A stretch of DNA of 64,000 nucleotides from Acanthosoma haemorrhoidale (Eukaryota > Arthropoda > Insecta > Hemiptera > Acanthosomatidae). The stretch's first letter is position 1, and each line of letters starts with the position of its first letter. The notes below the pieces were generated by a model. It ran no database searches and was not told the origin of the DNA. It worked only from the letters and a program-made list of their open reading frames with translations. Of the stretch, positions 35,016 to 44,850 are shown piece after piece. The translations under genes were made by a program, and so were the position numbers. Where the stretch lies: positions 1,026,343-1,090,342 of the forward strand of contig CAKNEZ010000002.1 of the NCBI GenBank assembly GCA_930367205.1. The letters run 5' to 3'.

Positions 35016-36851
35016 ATGAACTAACTGCCTGACTGACATTGGTGACGAGATTCATAATTTTTCCCCTTTCCCCTCTCCGAGGCAGAGACAATCCTCCACA
35101 ATGAGATGATCATTGTATCTCATCATCTCAATACTGCGTCGTCATACCTAGCCCAGAGTTTCCGTGAAAATTTATTGATTGATTGATTGATCAATGTTTT
35201 TGGTACAATGAGGAAAATTCAAAATCGAATAGTTTTTTTCTGGGCTCTACTTTAGTTAAATATTTGGATAATTATGTCTAGAAGAGACTAAATATATAAA
35301 AACTGGAAGAGGAGCTCACCGCGTATCGTATAGATAGATATAACATCGGACAGAGCATCGGGATGGGTTGATATTCGACTGCATCCAGCTCTCCCCCGGG
35401 CAAGATTGGACCGGTCAGCCTAACGTCTCCCTCCCATCTAATGGGTCCAAGAGCAAGTGTTAATAGGAAGCACCTCCGTTTCTCGGATAGGCCAAACAAA
35501 GGCCTAAAGAAATCCGAAAACTATTAGCCGTCGGGTATTTATTACAGGAGGATATTTAGGATAAATGTTTATCATCCCATAGCACTCTCTTCGGGTGTCT
35601 AAATCGTTAGGAATAAATTAAACTATGATTTTCAAGAGGCATACGGCACTATAATTCCAAATTCAAGATTGCTTTCCTCGTAAAGAAAGCTCCGTATTAT
35701 TCAATTAGAAATAGAACATACAATGTATATATCATATAATAGTTGGATTTGGTTGTGTCGGGTTACTATAATAACCATTTTTCATATTAAAGAATACCAC
35801 AAACTATGTTTGTTCTGGATATTAAAATAATTTTCACGGGTATCTAGAGACTATATCGCCGCTCCTCACGACGTCCTCTAAACGAGGAACCCAATCCGAG
35901 GGATAGCCGGCCCGACATATCATCAAATATCCGACAAATTATATTTTCAATATCAGCGATGAGCAAAATGATTTCATTTAAAAGAAAAGAAATTAAGTAA
36001 AATAATGATAAGGTGAGCCCAATTTTATATATTTCAAAGACAAAATAGAGAAAGCTATTTTTTAATTAGCTAATCACAACTGGGGTTTTTCATGTCAAGA
36101 CACTACTCCAGGGAACAGACATAATCAAACTTGTTAAAATGAAAAAAAAAAATTATAAAAATAATAGTGGGGATAACGACTGAAAGGATCACTAGGTCGG
36201 GATCAGCAAATTTTTATGGCTTACTACATACAGGAGGAGGTTTTATCTTTGAGCTAAGGATAAACAGGCACCAAAATATTATTGCGGGAGTCACTCGATC
36301 GATACAATCATTCGAGATCATAGTTGGATTAGAAATAATGATTTATCAATAAAGTGACAGCAAGATTCACTATTTAATTTGGCGGCAAAGTAATATCAAA
36401 AATAATTTAATGAACGGATCTCAGTGGATTCCTAACAAATAACATATACCCCATTTTTTTTTTTATGTGTATCTCCAAAAATAAAAAATCTTATAAAATA
36501 TTGTCATTATAAATACTAGCAAATCAGATGAGGGAAATCTCAAAAATATAATAAATAATACGTTTTGGAGCGTTTACTAAATAGCTCGGGAGATAGCTCG
36601 GTCGAAGTTGAAAGGGTGGATACCAAGAATGAAGCTACACTAGCGCCACCTGTGTTCTCATTAGATAACCTGTGGGATCGAGAGGGATTCAGAGATATAT
36701 GCACTCATACGGGTAGGGAAATGTTTTTGGTGCGTTTAAACTATTTATACTCGATAATATATTGTGTAGTAAGATAAATCAAACATATTTTTTGTATATT
36801 ACAGCATCTGGTGAATCGCTAGACGGCCATTCATCGTCTCCGAATCCAGTT

Positions 36852-36881
36852 CAATCTCGCAAGTGCGGTTAGGTTTGACTT
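36852..36881 (+). promoter_or_regulatory. Candidate PSE-like promoter of U1 copy 6
   Basis: Same conserved string at -60 to -31 (tgcggttaggtttgactt). Confidence 0.4.
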
Positions 36882-36911
36882 GAAAACTATCGGATTTTCC
36901 CAAATTATAGC

Positions 36912-37074
36912 ATACTTACCTGGCGTGGGGCCTACCGTGATCAATAAGGCGGTTCCCCCAGGGTGAGGCTTTTCCATTGCACTTTCGTTGAGCTGACCCC
37001 TGCGAATACCTCAAATGCGGGTATCTCGGGTGCGTCATTTTTGGTAGTCGGGACTGCGTTCGCGCATTCCCGTT
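36912..37074 (+). ncRNA. U1: U1 snRNA copy 6 (canonical Sm site)
   Basis: 163 nt and nearly identical to copy 3. The 5' arm atacttacctg is perfect, loop gatcaataagg and loop attgcac are present, and the Sm site atttttgg is at 37037-37044. The terminal hairpin is gggactgcgttcgcgcattccc. This is the best candidate, with copy 3, for a functional U1 gene in the window. Confidence 0.93.
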
Positions 37075-37378
37075 ATGATTTCACTACAAACAATTAATAT
37101 AAGGGAAGGTGTACAGGGGAGACCTACCTCTACTGTAGACCTACCTGTAGGGTCTCGTTCCGGACGTACGCTTTCCGCTGTTTGCACTTAGTGCAAGCTT
37201 TTCACGCCCCCACACCTAGTTTGTTGACATACAGACATATAATCAAGCATCACCACCGTCTTTTTAATCAAAAATACAACAACAGCTTCAGACTCATTCC
37301 CGTCGTCGTCGTCTTACCTCGTTCTCTCTCTCTCTACCTACTTACGACTACTCTCCTACCCCCTCCCTACCTGATGAA

Positions 37379-37817
37379 TATTGATTGGTATAATTCCACA
37401 TTTGTATTATTAGTTGTTTATATAATTTATATTTAGTTATAATGATAAGGGCGGCACTGTTGCGTTTTGGTGATCAGGTTGTCATGTGCCTTATAGATTC
37501 CTATTGTGACCGTCCATGAGTGAGTACTGTCCGTATATGTATCCAAATAAATCTGTGCTCTTTTTCGTTTAACTTGCATTTATACTTTATTTCCCTGCAC
37601 CTTAAAAGGTTATGGGCCCAGGGTATTGATTTTGCAAGTTTTGTTTTAACGAAAGAGTCGGATTCAGTTTTTGTTTGTTTGTGCGGTGCGGTGTTAACCT
37701 GTTGGACTCACGTGCGCGGTCGGTTTCAGTTTGTTTGTTTATGCGATGGCTAGTTCAACTATGAACCTTCCTTTCGGTATAAAGCCATTCGATGGCTCAA
37801 ATTTTGGTAATTGGGAC
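37379..37817 (+). mobile_element. Copia-A copy 4, truncated 5' end
   Basis: Same insertion site (atgaa 37374-37378). The 5' LTR is 37379-37607 with a private 4-bp insertion (tattGATTggtata). The primer site is 37608-37621 and the gag start ATG 37746. The sequence stops after gaattgggac-type codon 24 (...ggtaattgggac) and switches to LINE sequence. Confidence 0.9.
37746..37817 (+). pseudogene. Copia-A copy 4 gag N-terminal stub
   Basis: The first 24 codons of Copia-A gag (MASSTMNLPFG), cut by the array-end junction. No product is expected. Confidence 0.75.
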
Positions 37818-38629
37818 AGTCTTTTGTTTTGTGAGGCTCGCTACACCTCACACATTTGGCCTGCTTAAAGCAGTACCTCCTAGTATGACCGTATTCCTGG
37901 CAGTTCAGGCACATTGGGATCCCACGTATCTCGTGGAATGTGCTCACTCTGAAGAGCACATTATTAATATGTCGGAGTTGCTTCAAGCTCTCCGCCTTAA
38001 CGTGTAATCGCCGATGACGAGGACTGGCTCGATGTCGGTCTTCCCGCCATTTTGGTCTGTGCGTCTTAATCGATACACATCGATTATGTTGCTACCCACG
38101 CTATTAATGTGGGCTTTTATCTCCTTAATCGGATGAGAGAGATCAAAACAGTGTAGCAAGTATTTCTTGTTGGGCTTAGTGCCACGGGGGGCAAAGGTGT
38201 GAAAGGGAATTTTCGATTCCCTTATAGCAGCAATTGTTTGCTGCTGATCGGGCACGTTGTTACAGAATACCTTTGTCACCTGCTGCGTTTGAATTATTTT
38301 GATGTTTCGTACGTTAAATTCTGCTAAGAGCCTAGTGAGGTCGTAGCTGTTTAGACGACCAAGTACTAGGGGGGTTGGCGATTTAAGGGCTGCGGGGGCG
38401 GCAGGTGTGCTCGGCTCAGTTTGAACTGCCGAGTTAAGGGGGGTAAAAGAGTTAGATGTACTAACTCCGGGGGGGGGGGGGCTTGTGGGAGAGTACGCTT
38501 GCGGCATACTCTCTTTGGGTGATGAAATTCATCCTCTTGGGATGGATTGGGTGCTGGGCTCTCCAGAGACTCCAGTTCATCATGGGAAATCTCCATATTA
38601 AGGACTCTGGGGTTCTTCACCTTCCCCAT
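37818..38629 (-). pseudogene. LINE-Z ORF1 (Jockey-type nucleocapsid), frameshifted
   Basis: Starts at the ATG at 38629 (MGKVKNPRVLNMEIS). An N-terminal acidic and proline-rich part is followed by a frameshift at a G/C homopolymer near 38470. Then comes the PRE-like domain typical of insect Jockey ORF1 (KYLLHCFDLSHPIKEIKAHI). After a second frame change near 37985, CCHC knuckles follow (CLNCQEYGHTRRYC and CVRCSEPHKTKDC). In intact elements this protein coats LINE RNA. Here it is cut at the 37817 junction. Confidence 0.8.
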
Positions 38630-38897
38630 GTCTGGACCGCGGTCCGAAGAAACAACAATAAAATTCGTTGTCTATACCTTAATGACGTTACTGCAGATTC
38701 CTCCCACTGTTCTGCTGGTAACGGTCTTCTAACAGCGTCAGGTGCACTACACTGTTAAACTTAGGTCACTGTTAACAATGATCGTCAATTGTTAACAACG
38801 AACATACACTTTGAGAAGTTAACTTTAAAATCGCAAAGCGCACAAACAAAAACACGTCCTTCCTCAACGAAGGATAGAACATGAATGCCTTGTTGGC
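37818..38897 (-). mobile_element. LINE-Z, Jockey-like 5' end with ORF1
   Basis: Minus-strand fragment with a probable 5' UTR (about 38630-38897) and most of ORF1. Its downstream part, including all of ORF2, is missing because it abuts Copia-A at 37817. It is head-to-tail with LINE-X to its right. Confidence 0.75.
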
Positions 38898-39467
38898 TTT
38901 TTTTCAAAACCTCAAACCAAAATATAATGTACAAAAAAATAAATAACAAAATAATTGGATTACATATTTCTCCTCTTTCTGCATCTACATACATTTGGCG
39001 GAGTGCATAAATATAATAAATTTCTTATCGTCATTAAAAATTCATCGTTCTTATACAACACTAGGTGATGAGGCTCACCTTCTATTTGTCACTGACACCA
39101 AAAACTAAACACTAGGAACAAAACAAAACAAAACAAACTAAATCTGCCTGAAATTTATTACCGATCTTAGTCGGATTTTTAGCTTTTTACGGTCGCTGGA
39201 CCTTAACGCTGAATTTCGGGTATTCAAAGCCCTCGTCTTTACTGTCCGTGATGGCTGTCTGGGAAGCCACTCGCTTCTTTGAAGCGTCTACTTCCATCTC
39301 CATTCTTCCAAAAACAAGTTCAATGAGAGCACAATATTTTAATGGGGAAATGTTACCTTAAACAGGCGTCACCTACGACACTATACAGGTGAAGCGTTGT
39401 ATGGAGAAAGATGACGGCTGGATCGAACGGATGTTGACACGGCGACAGCATGACTCACACTGCAAGC
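38898..39467 (-). mobile_element. LINE-X, internally deleted Jockey-like element
   Basis: About 570 bp on the minus strand. It reads: putative 5' UTR, the first 38 codons of an ORF1-like frame, then directly a 3' UTR and a short A tail (T run 38898-38904). The 3' UTR is clearly related to that of LINE-Y at 39468-39740 (shared atacaacactaggtgaagagg-type stretch). It looks like a SINE-like non-autonomous derivative. Confidence 0.6.
39187..39303 (-). pseudogene. LINE-X ORF1 N-terminal stub, 38 aa
   Basis: ATG at 39303, reading MEMEVDASKKRVASQ and ending VKVQRP before TAA at 39187. It is too short for the computed track. Composition and position resemble the start of a LINE ORF1, but I cannot match it to LINE-Z ORF1. 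Confidence 0.4.
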
Positions 39468-40349
39468 TTTTTTTTTTTATTCTCAAAACCTCAACAAATT
39501 AATACAATGTACAAAAAGAAAAATAACAAAATAATTGGATTACATATTTTTCCTCTTTCTGCATTTACATGAATTTGGCGGCGTACATGAATATAATAAA
39601 ATTTGTATTGTCGTTAAACGTTTACCGTTCTTATACAACACTAGGTGAAGAGGCTCACCTTCTATTTGTCACTGACACCAAACACTAAACACTAGGAACA
39701 AAAACCAAACTAAACAAAACAAACTAAATCTCTACCTAGAACCTAGGACTAGAGTGTTCCAGCCACGACAGCGTCCTGCCATCGCCGGGGGAACGGAGTG
39801 GGGGTTATAGTGTTAAACACCGGGTTCGTTAAATATTGTAATGAGTCGAAAAATTTGATATGTCTACGCTGAATGAATTCATCCACCGTAGGCAGCTCAA
39901 ATATCTCATGCAGCTCACTGTTTCTTCGCTGCTCGACTAAAGTACCTCTGACCACTTTCATCAGTATACCGTTTTGGAATAATTCCAAAACGGTACAAAA
40001 ATTATTGTTGGAGTTTCTTAGCTGTTGTTCACGTCATATAACGAAATAGCGGTGCACCATACAGCAGAGTAGGCCTGAGTATGCTCATGTAAATCAGTAG
40101 CTTGAGACGCAGTGACAGATTGGGGGAAGTCAATAAGTGCGTAAGCCGGTAAGACTTCATGCGTGTATGCTTCAACTTCTCCGCAAAATAGTTACTAAAA
40201 TAGAGGTGTATGTCCATTTTAATTCCCAGATATACTTGGTCGTTGGCTGGTGAATTTTCCTCCGTTCCTACTATGTAACTAGTAGGGAGCGGGCTTTTTC
40301 CCTTTTGGAAAGAGAAAGGGTCTTTTTCTGACCAATCGCATCCAGCCAA
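39468..40349 (-). mobile_element. LINE-Y left copy, 5'-truncated Jockey-like element
   Basis: Poly(A) tail at 39468-39478 (T run), 3' UTR, then the ORF2 C-terminal region up to 40349. It matches the plus-strand LINE-Y at 58938 with about 93% identity outside the inverted repeat and near identity inside it (from 40243). Confidence 0.8.
39749..40349 (-). pseudogene. LINE-Y left copy, ORF2 C-terminal region
   Basis: A post-RT thumb/C-terminal segment (VYLGIKMD..., RLTHLLTSPNLSLRLKLLIY, LRPTLLYGAPLF) continuing to ELHEIFELPTVDEFIQRR and ending PRRWQDAVVAGTL. A short duplicated insertion around 39985-40010 (attccaaaacgg repeated) breaks the frame. There is no RT catalytic core. Confidence 0.78.
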
Positions 40350-40820
40350 TGAGGCAAGGTTCTATTCTGGCCTGGATAGAAGGTACCCAGCCCCTCTACA
40401 AGGGCCCATGGGCTACAAGCTAGTTTTGATACCTGAGCCACTCTTTCTGAGGTCGTAATGCAGTTGCGTCTTTTATTAATTACAATATTTACACTGATAT
40501 GACTTGTGGTTTGGTAATATTATTTACATTTGTTTAAATTAATTTACAACATATTATAACCAATTTACAATGTATACAATAGAGTATAGGGCGATTTACC
40601 TTATGTAGTTAGTGGATGCTACACTAAGCATTTAAAATTATACACTATCACCACTGCTTTACTCATTGAAGAGTTAACATCAAAAAGAAAAAAAACAAAT
40701 TCAAAATTATTAACATTGTGGGCCAAGCCAGGTAATTAAACTAGTAATGTCATATTTTTATATGTGTGAACTTTCTCTACTCTTAGATGTTTTAATGACG
40801 TAGCTGATGAAAGCTAATCA

Positions 40821-40989
40821 GCTACATAATCATTCTGAAAAAGAAGCTTTTCTTCTTTTCCTCTGGATTCAAAGAACTAAATCAAATAATACTATTAATT
40901 TTCAAATTTCAGAAACAGAACATTCAGTAATTCTGCATTGCTCAGCTCGTCAAACAGTTAAAATATAGCAATGTAACCAAAAACATTTT
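40821..40989. repeat. Direct repeat DR-a (left arm)
   Basis: About 169 bp (gctacataatcattctga to tagcaatg...aaacatt), directly repeated at 41849-42017 with roughly 90% identity. The pair encloses a 0.86-kb segment carrying a 96-aa ORF. It could be a pair of LTR-like or tandem-duplication ends. Confidence 0.75.
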
Positions 40990-41259
40990 TATTCTTCAAT
41001 AAAACAAAAAACGCCTTAAAAGGGTCGACTAGCAAGCGTTTTTGATAAAATTAATGAAAGATCTGACACTAATGTATATTGTTGTTAGGGCATACTATAA
41101 TCACAATGAAATATAAAACACTATATTATTATACTAAAAATTTATATTAATTAATAACAGTGCAAACTAAAAATATGCTGACTTGAATTCACGAAGCTAG
41201 CTATAAATGGTTATAGGGTAAAACCAACGAGATTCTTTTTTGTAGATCACCTTCATGCT

Positions 41260-41550
41260 TTAAGGTAACTTATTTTCTTTCTTCAATAAGACATGAGTTG
41301 AGTTAAAACCATCAATTAGCCCTACGTTTTGATTAATTGTAATTTTTATCTGACAGTAATTCATGAATAAATGTTTATTGATCGCAGAGCGTACCTGATT
41401 CATATTGCGATATATATTACAGTGATCTAAAAAATTATATTCATTAATTAAATATGATTCCGAACATAAAAAATGATGAATGTTTTGTTTCGCCTGTGGA
41501 TTTATAAATATAAAACAAAAAGTTACCATAACAGTTACTTGAAGCAGCAA
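41260..41550 (-). CDS. Hypothetical 96-aa ORF in left arm
   Basis: Starts MLLQVTVMVTFCFIFIN, a hydrophobic N-terminus like a signal peptide or membrane anchor, then a polar Asn/Lys/His-rich body ending KKENKLP. I recognise no domain. Identical protein in the right arm (57738-58028), but that reflects arm identity rather than selection. In AT-rich DNA an ORF of this size can occur by chance. Confidence 0.25.
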   Translation of the reverse strand: MLLQVTVMVTFCFIFINPQAKQNIHHFLCSESYLINEYNFLDHCNIYRNMNQVRSAINKHLFMNYCQIKITINQNVGLIDGFNSTHVLLKKENKLP

Positions 41551-41848
41551 AAAACTTAGTCATTTTTTTCATTAGCTGCTCAAGATAATTAATTTAAAAA
41601 AAACAATTACAAAGAAACATTATCATTTACGACTCTTTCTTAATATCTGTTAACATATTTTTTATCTTCAATGAAACATAGTAAGTCCAAAGATGAGCAA
41701 GTGTCCAGATAATATGATAAATTGTTATTATCATCTGACAGTAATTAATAATAAATAAATATCCTTGCAAGGGCAAACCATATAAAATACGTCTTATAAT
41801 AATTTTGAATTGAACTATATAGTTCTATACATTTAATGAAGCAAAGCT

Positions 41849-42017
41849 GCTACATAATCATTCTGAGAAAGAAGCTTTTCTTCTTTGTCTCTGGATTTAG
41901 AAAACTAAATCAAATAAGACTATTAAATTTTAAATTTCAGAAACGGAACATTCAGTAATTCTGCATTGCTCAGCTGGTCAAACAGTTAAAATATAGCAAT
42001 GCAACTCAAAACATTTC
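41849..42017. repeat. Direct repeat DR-b (left arm)
   Basis: Second member of the pair with 40821-40989. It differs, for example, at gagaaagaag/gaaaaagaag and cagctGgtc/cagctCgtc. Confidence 0.75.
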
Positions 42018-42669
42018 AACAACAATTTGAAGTAAGCAATTTAATTGTGTGTTGATAGCACCTAACTTGAACAAGTGGAATCCTGAACTAGTGTCACAGC
42101 CGCTGGTTTATAAGGGGAGTTAAATGTCACCTTGTGAGCTAGTTGGTTGTTTTGACTTGCATGTTCATCCAGTGTCGGTCCACCCTCCTATGGAACTGGC
42201 ACATTTGTTGAAACAAGCTGGTTTATATGGTGTTTCAGAATACTTCCTAAATCCAACCTGACACAGTAGTGACGGGAACCCAGACAGTGGACTATTGTAC
42301 CAAATACATTGCTGTGACAAATCCACACTTGATATCTAAGGGTGGGTCAAAAACGACTGAATCTCAAATGCGAGTGTCAACCGGAAAGAGGATGACTAGA
42401 TAACAGTGAGAGTTCCACTTCTTAAGGCTGTGCTGCCCCTGAAGGGGTCTCTTCCAAGGAGTGATTGAAGACGTGAATCTCTAAAATGGGGGGGGGGGAG
42501 GCAATAAATGCCAAGATCAGATCTGGCAGGTAAGGAATAGAGACATGCAGAGGTAAGTGAATAAGAAAGTCATAGTTCGAGTAGAGCATCAAACGCTAGT
42601 GCAAAGAGGGAGAGCAGTGTTCAACCCAGGAGTCCGATTTATAATCGGATTCTGCAAGGCCACCTAATT

Positions 42670-42888
42670 TTGTACGAATATAGACTTGATGAAAATATTA
42701 AACCACAAATTCCGGAAAATTCAAATAATAATGGTAAGGTTGATAATACAGCCGATCCAGCAGATCAGCAATTAATGAACCAAAGCCAGAGCGAAGATAT
42801 CAATAATGACAATGACACATATGTAACTCGTAGTGGACGAATCAGTCGTCAGCCAGCATATCTAAAAGAAAACTATGTATTACAATAA
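42670..42888 (+). pseudogene. Gypsy-3 pol C-terminus (left arm)
   Basis: The frame ends YVTRSGRISRQPAYLKENYV, the basic arginine-containing tail (TRSGR.S) typical of the end of Gypsy integrase polyproteins, preceded by an Asn/Asp-rich linker. It is followed by a 27-base A run and an LTR. It has no catalytic part. Confidence 0.7.
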
Positions 42889-42919
42889 AAAAAAAAAAAA
42901 AAAAAAAAAAAAATGGAGA

Positions 42920-43076
42920 TGTCATATGGTTTGGTTATCTCTATTAAATGAACAAAGCCGGCTGACAATATTAATCTAACCTATATAACTTGTGCCCAAA
43001 ATGTACTTAATTGATGGTTAATAAATTATTACTTATATTCAATCAACCTATGTCTTTCATTCTGACAAGTGTGACA
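42920..43076 (+). repeat. Gypsy-3 LTR (left arm)
   Basis: 157 bp bounded by tgtcatatgg and agtgtgaca, so the ends are perfect inverted TGTCA/TGACA. It lies right after the Gypsy C-terminus and its purine-rich tract. No second LTR is seen in the arm. Sequence 43077-43985 downstream contains no intact gene. Confidence 0.6.
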
Positions 43077-43503
43077 TTGATTGAAATATGAACAATGCAT
43101 TGAAGAATTCATGTCAACAGTAAAAAAATTGTTTTAGAGTTGGAACATTATTGTCCTTAGCACCATATAAAAGGTTTATCTATAACTATTTATCTATTCG
43201 AGAACTTAATCCACCCTTCCCAACTCATTATTGTTTTATCAGTTGCAAATTTATCAATATTTAAACTATCATAAAAACTTTAATCACATGGTTTACATAA
43301 GGCTCCTAACCGAGCTCTGGCCTGTTGAGCTTCGGCCACAGTAGGACCTCTCCTGTTAAGTGTTTTTTTTTCTTCGCCAACTGAAAGTCTCTTCACCGCT
43401 AAGTAATTTTTTCTTGCGAGCCCGATATTTCCTTCAAAACTATGCAGCAGTTTCCCTGTTAGGTTTAAAAGGGGCTCCCCTTTTCCTAATGGGTATTAGG
43501 AAG

Positions 43504-43589
43504 CCAAAATTTACAACTAACTGAGATACAAAAGTGAGTGGTAGGTATAAAATGGTCGACTACACCTGGTTTAGACTTCAAAAAATGGC
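43504..43589. repeat. Dispersed 86-bp repeat (left arm)
   Basis: Reverse complement of the stretch at 63716-63801 near the window end (ttttttgaagtctaaaccag, then ctcagttagttgtaaa), about 90% identical. It also occurs in the right arm at 55697-55782. Confidence 0.7.
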
Positions 43590-43778
43590 AAAAATGACTT
43601 CATATTAAATGCTCTAGTGGCAACCAGTAGCTAGTTTTTCGTGGAGTTGGCGAGTCAAATATTGCCAGAGGATAGAGGACATTGTGAAAAAATAGAGGAG
43701 GTTGATGACGAATAAGAGGAAGCTGTTGACGAGGTAATTGTACCTTGTCTAAGTGAAAATATTTAAGAAATATTAACC

Positions 43779-43898
43779 AAAAATAGGGCGTGCTGGATTA
43801 AAGACTGGGTATGTATTAGAGATCTTGGAGCTTTGTTTACACTACATCGGGAACTAGCCAACGAGGATTTTAGTGAAAGTTCCACGAAAAGAAATTGA
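43779..43898 (+). pseudogene. PIF/Harbinger (HARBI1-like) transposase N-terminal fragment (left arm)
   Basis: 40 codons including W-I-K-D-W, then IRDLGALFTLHRELANED, ending at TGA 43896. The pattern (R)xxWVxxWxxRRxxLGAYxTLxxELRxED is characteristic of the N-terminus of Harbinger transposases and HARBI1. The stop is followed by residual similarity (FIIKFRKFPVS), again as in the family. There is no DDE core. Confidence 0.6.
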
Positions 43899-43985
43899 TT
43901 TTATAATTAAGTTTAGGAAGTTCCCAGTATCTTTTTTTAAATAGTTCGTTTTCCTAAAATAATCACTATCTCATAAGAATCAGTC

Positions 43986-44165
43986 ATGAGAGAGTGCTAT
44001 GACAAGTATTACTTATTGAACTTAGATACTCTAGTACTTATTGATATAAAGATGAAAATCAATGCTGTTTATGACAGTGGTTCAAATGCAAGTTTAATAA
44101 GTCAACGATTAGTTTATCTGTTAAATTCAAGTCTGATAAAACACAAGTCCGAATACGAACACTAG
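43986..44165 (+). pseudogene. Gypsy protease fragment (left arm)
   Basis: 59 codons from the ATG at 43986 with the aspartic protease motif VYDSGSNASLIS. A related protease lies on the minus strand at 45831-46124. It ends at a TAG that overlaps the start of the RT fragment in another frame. Most of RT motifs 1-4 are missing between the two. Confidence 0.72.
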
Positions 44166-44850
44166 GATCCATAGATACATAGATGATGTATTGATTCATT
44201 CGAAGAATTATGAGGACCATGTAAAACATGTAGAATTAGTGTTAAAAGCACTACAGGAACAAGGATTTAAATTAATTGAATCAAAGTGTCAGTTTGAACA
44301 AAACAAGATAACTTATCTGGGTCATGAAATAGGAAATAATTATATAAAACCAATGAATGCCAATCTCACAGCAATTAAAAAGACAAAGAAACAGGCTAGA
44401 CAATTTTTAGGAAAAATAAACTTCTATTAGGAGTATATACCAAAACATACTATTTTGCTAGATCCCTTAAGAAATTTATTAAGAAAAAATGTAGATTTTC
44501 ACTGGTCAAAACAATGTAAAGATTGTTTCGAGACAACAAAAAAATACTTATGCTCAGCTCTATATGCGCTAGCAATATTTGATCCAGAATCTCCAACATA
44601 CATATTCACTGAGGCAAGTATTGAAGGAGTTGGAGCAATTCTAAAACAACCACAAGAAGACAAATCTCTAAAGTCAGTATTTTTCTTTTCGAAAAAATTG
44701 ACAAACGCTCAGAAAACAAAAAAAGCAATATTTATAGAATGTTTAGCTATTAAAGAAGCTATACTTCACTGATAATATTATCTGATAGGAAAAAAATTTG
44801 TGGTATTTACAGACCACAGACCATTAGTTTACAGCACTAGCATCAATCCA
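44164..44850 (+). pseudogene. Gypsy RT catalytic end and RNase H (left arm)
   Basis: Opens at RT motif 5 (RYIDDVLIHSKNYEDH), continues LGHEIGNN and RQFLGKI, then TAG 44428. RNase H follows: IFTEASIEGVGA (the first catalytic Asp appears as Glu), KKAIFIECLAIKEA, a TGA near 44770, then VFTDHRPL. Near 44850 the sequence joins LINE RT sequence (RALKFAESASQ). Several stops make it non-functional. Confidence 0.8.

Larger units (their letters stand above)
29100..35204 (+). repeat. U1 snRNA tandem repeat unit 5 (with Copia-A)
   Basis: Total 6105 bp. Without Copia-A and its target duplication it is about 2.35 kb. It is nearly the same length as the U1-to-U1 distance of the next unit (6109 bp), so units 5 and 6 were colinear repeats including the transposon. 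The stretches 29420-30742, 30966-31265 and 35021-35204 are spacer. Confidence 0.9.
35205..37817 (+). repeat. U1 snRNA tandem repeat unit 6 (3' truncated)
   Basis: Last unit. It runs through the U1 gene into the start of Copia-A copy 4 and is cut at 37817, where unrelated LINE sequence begins. The stretches 35530-36851 and 37075-37378 are spacer. Confidence 0.88.

Noticed and set aside
42887..42913. 27-base A run as the poly(A) tail of a processed pseudogene or LINE
   Set aside because: It directly follows a Gypsy pol C-terminus and precedes an LTR, so it fits a purine tract at the 3' end of Gypsy-3 better. No LINE body or target duplication was seen around it.
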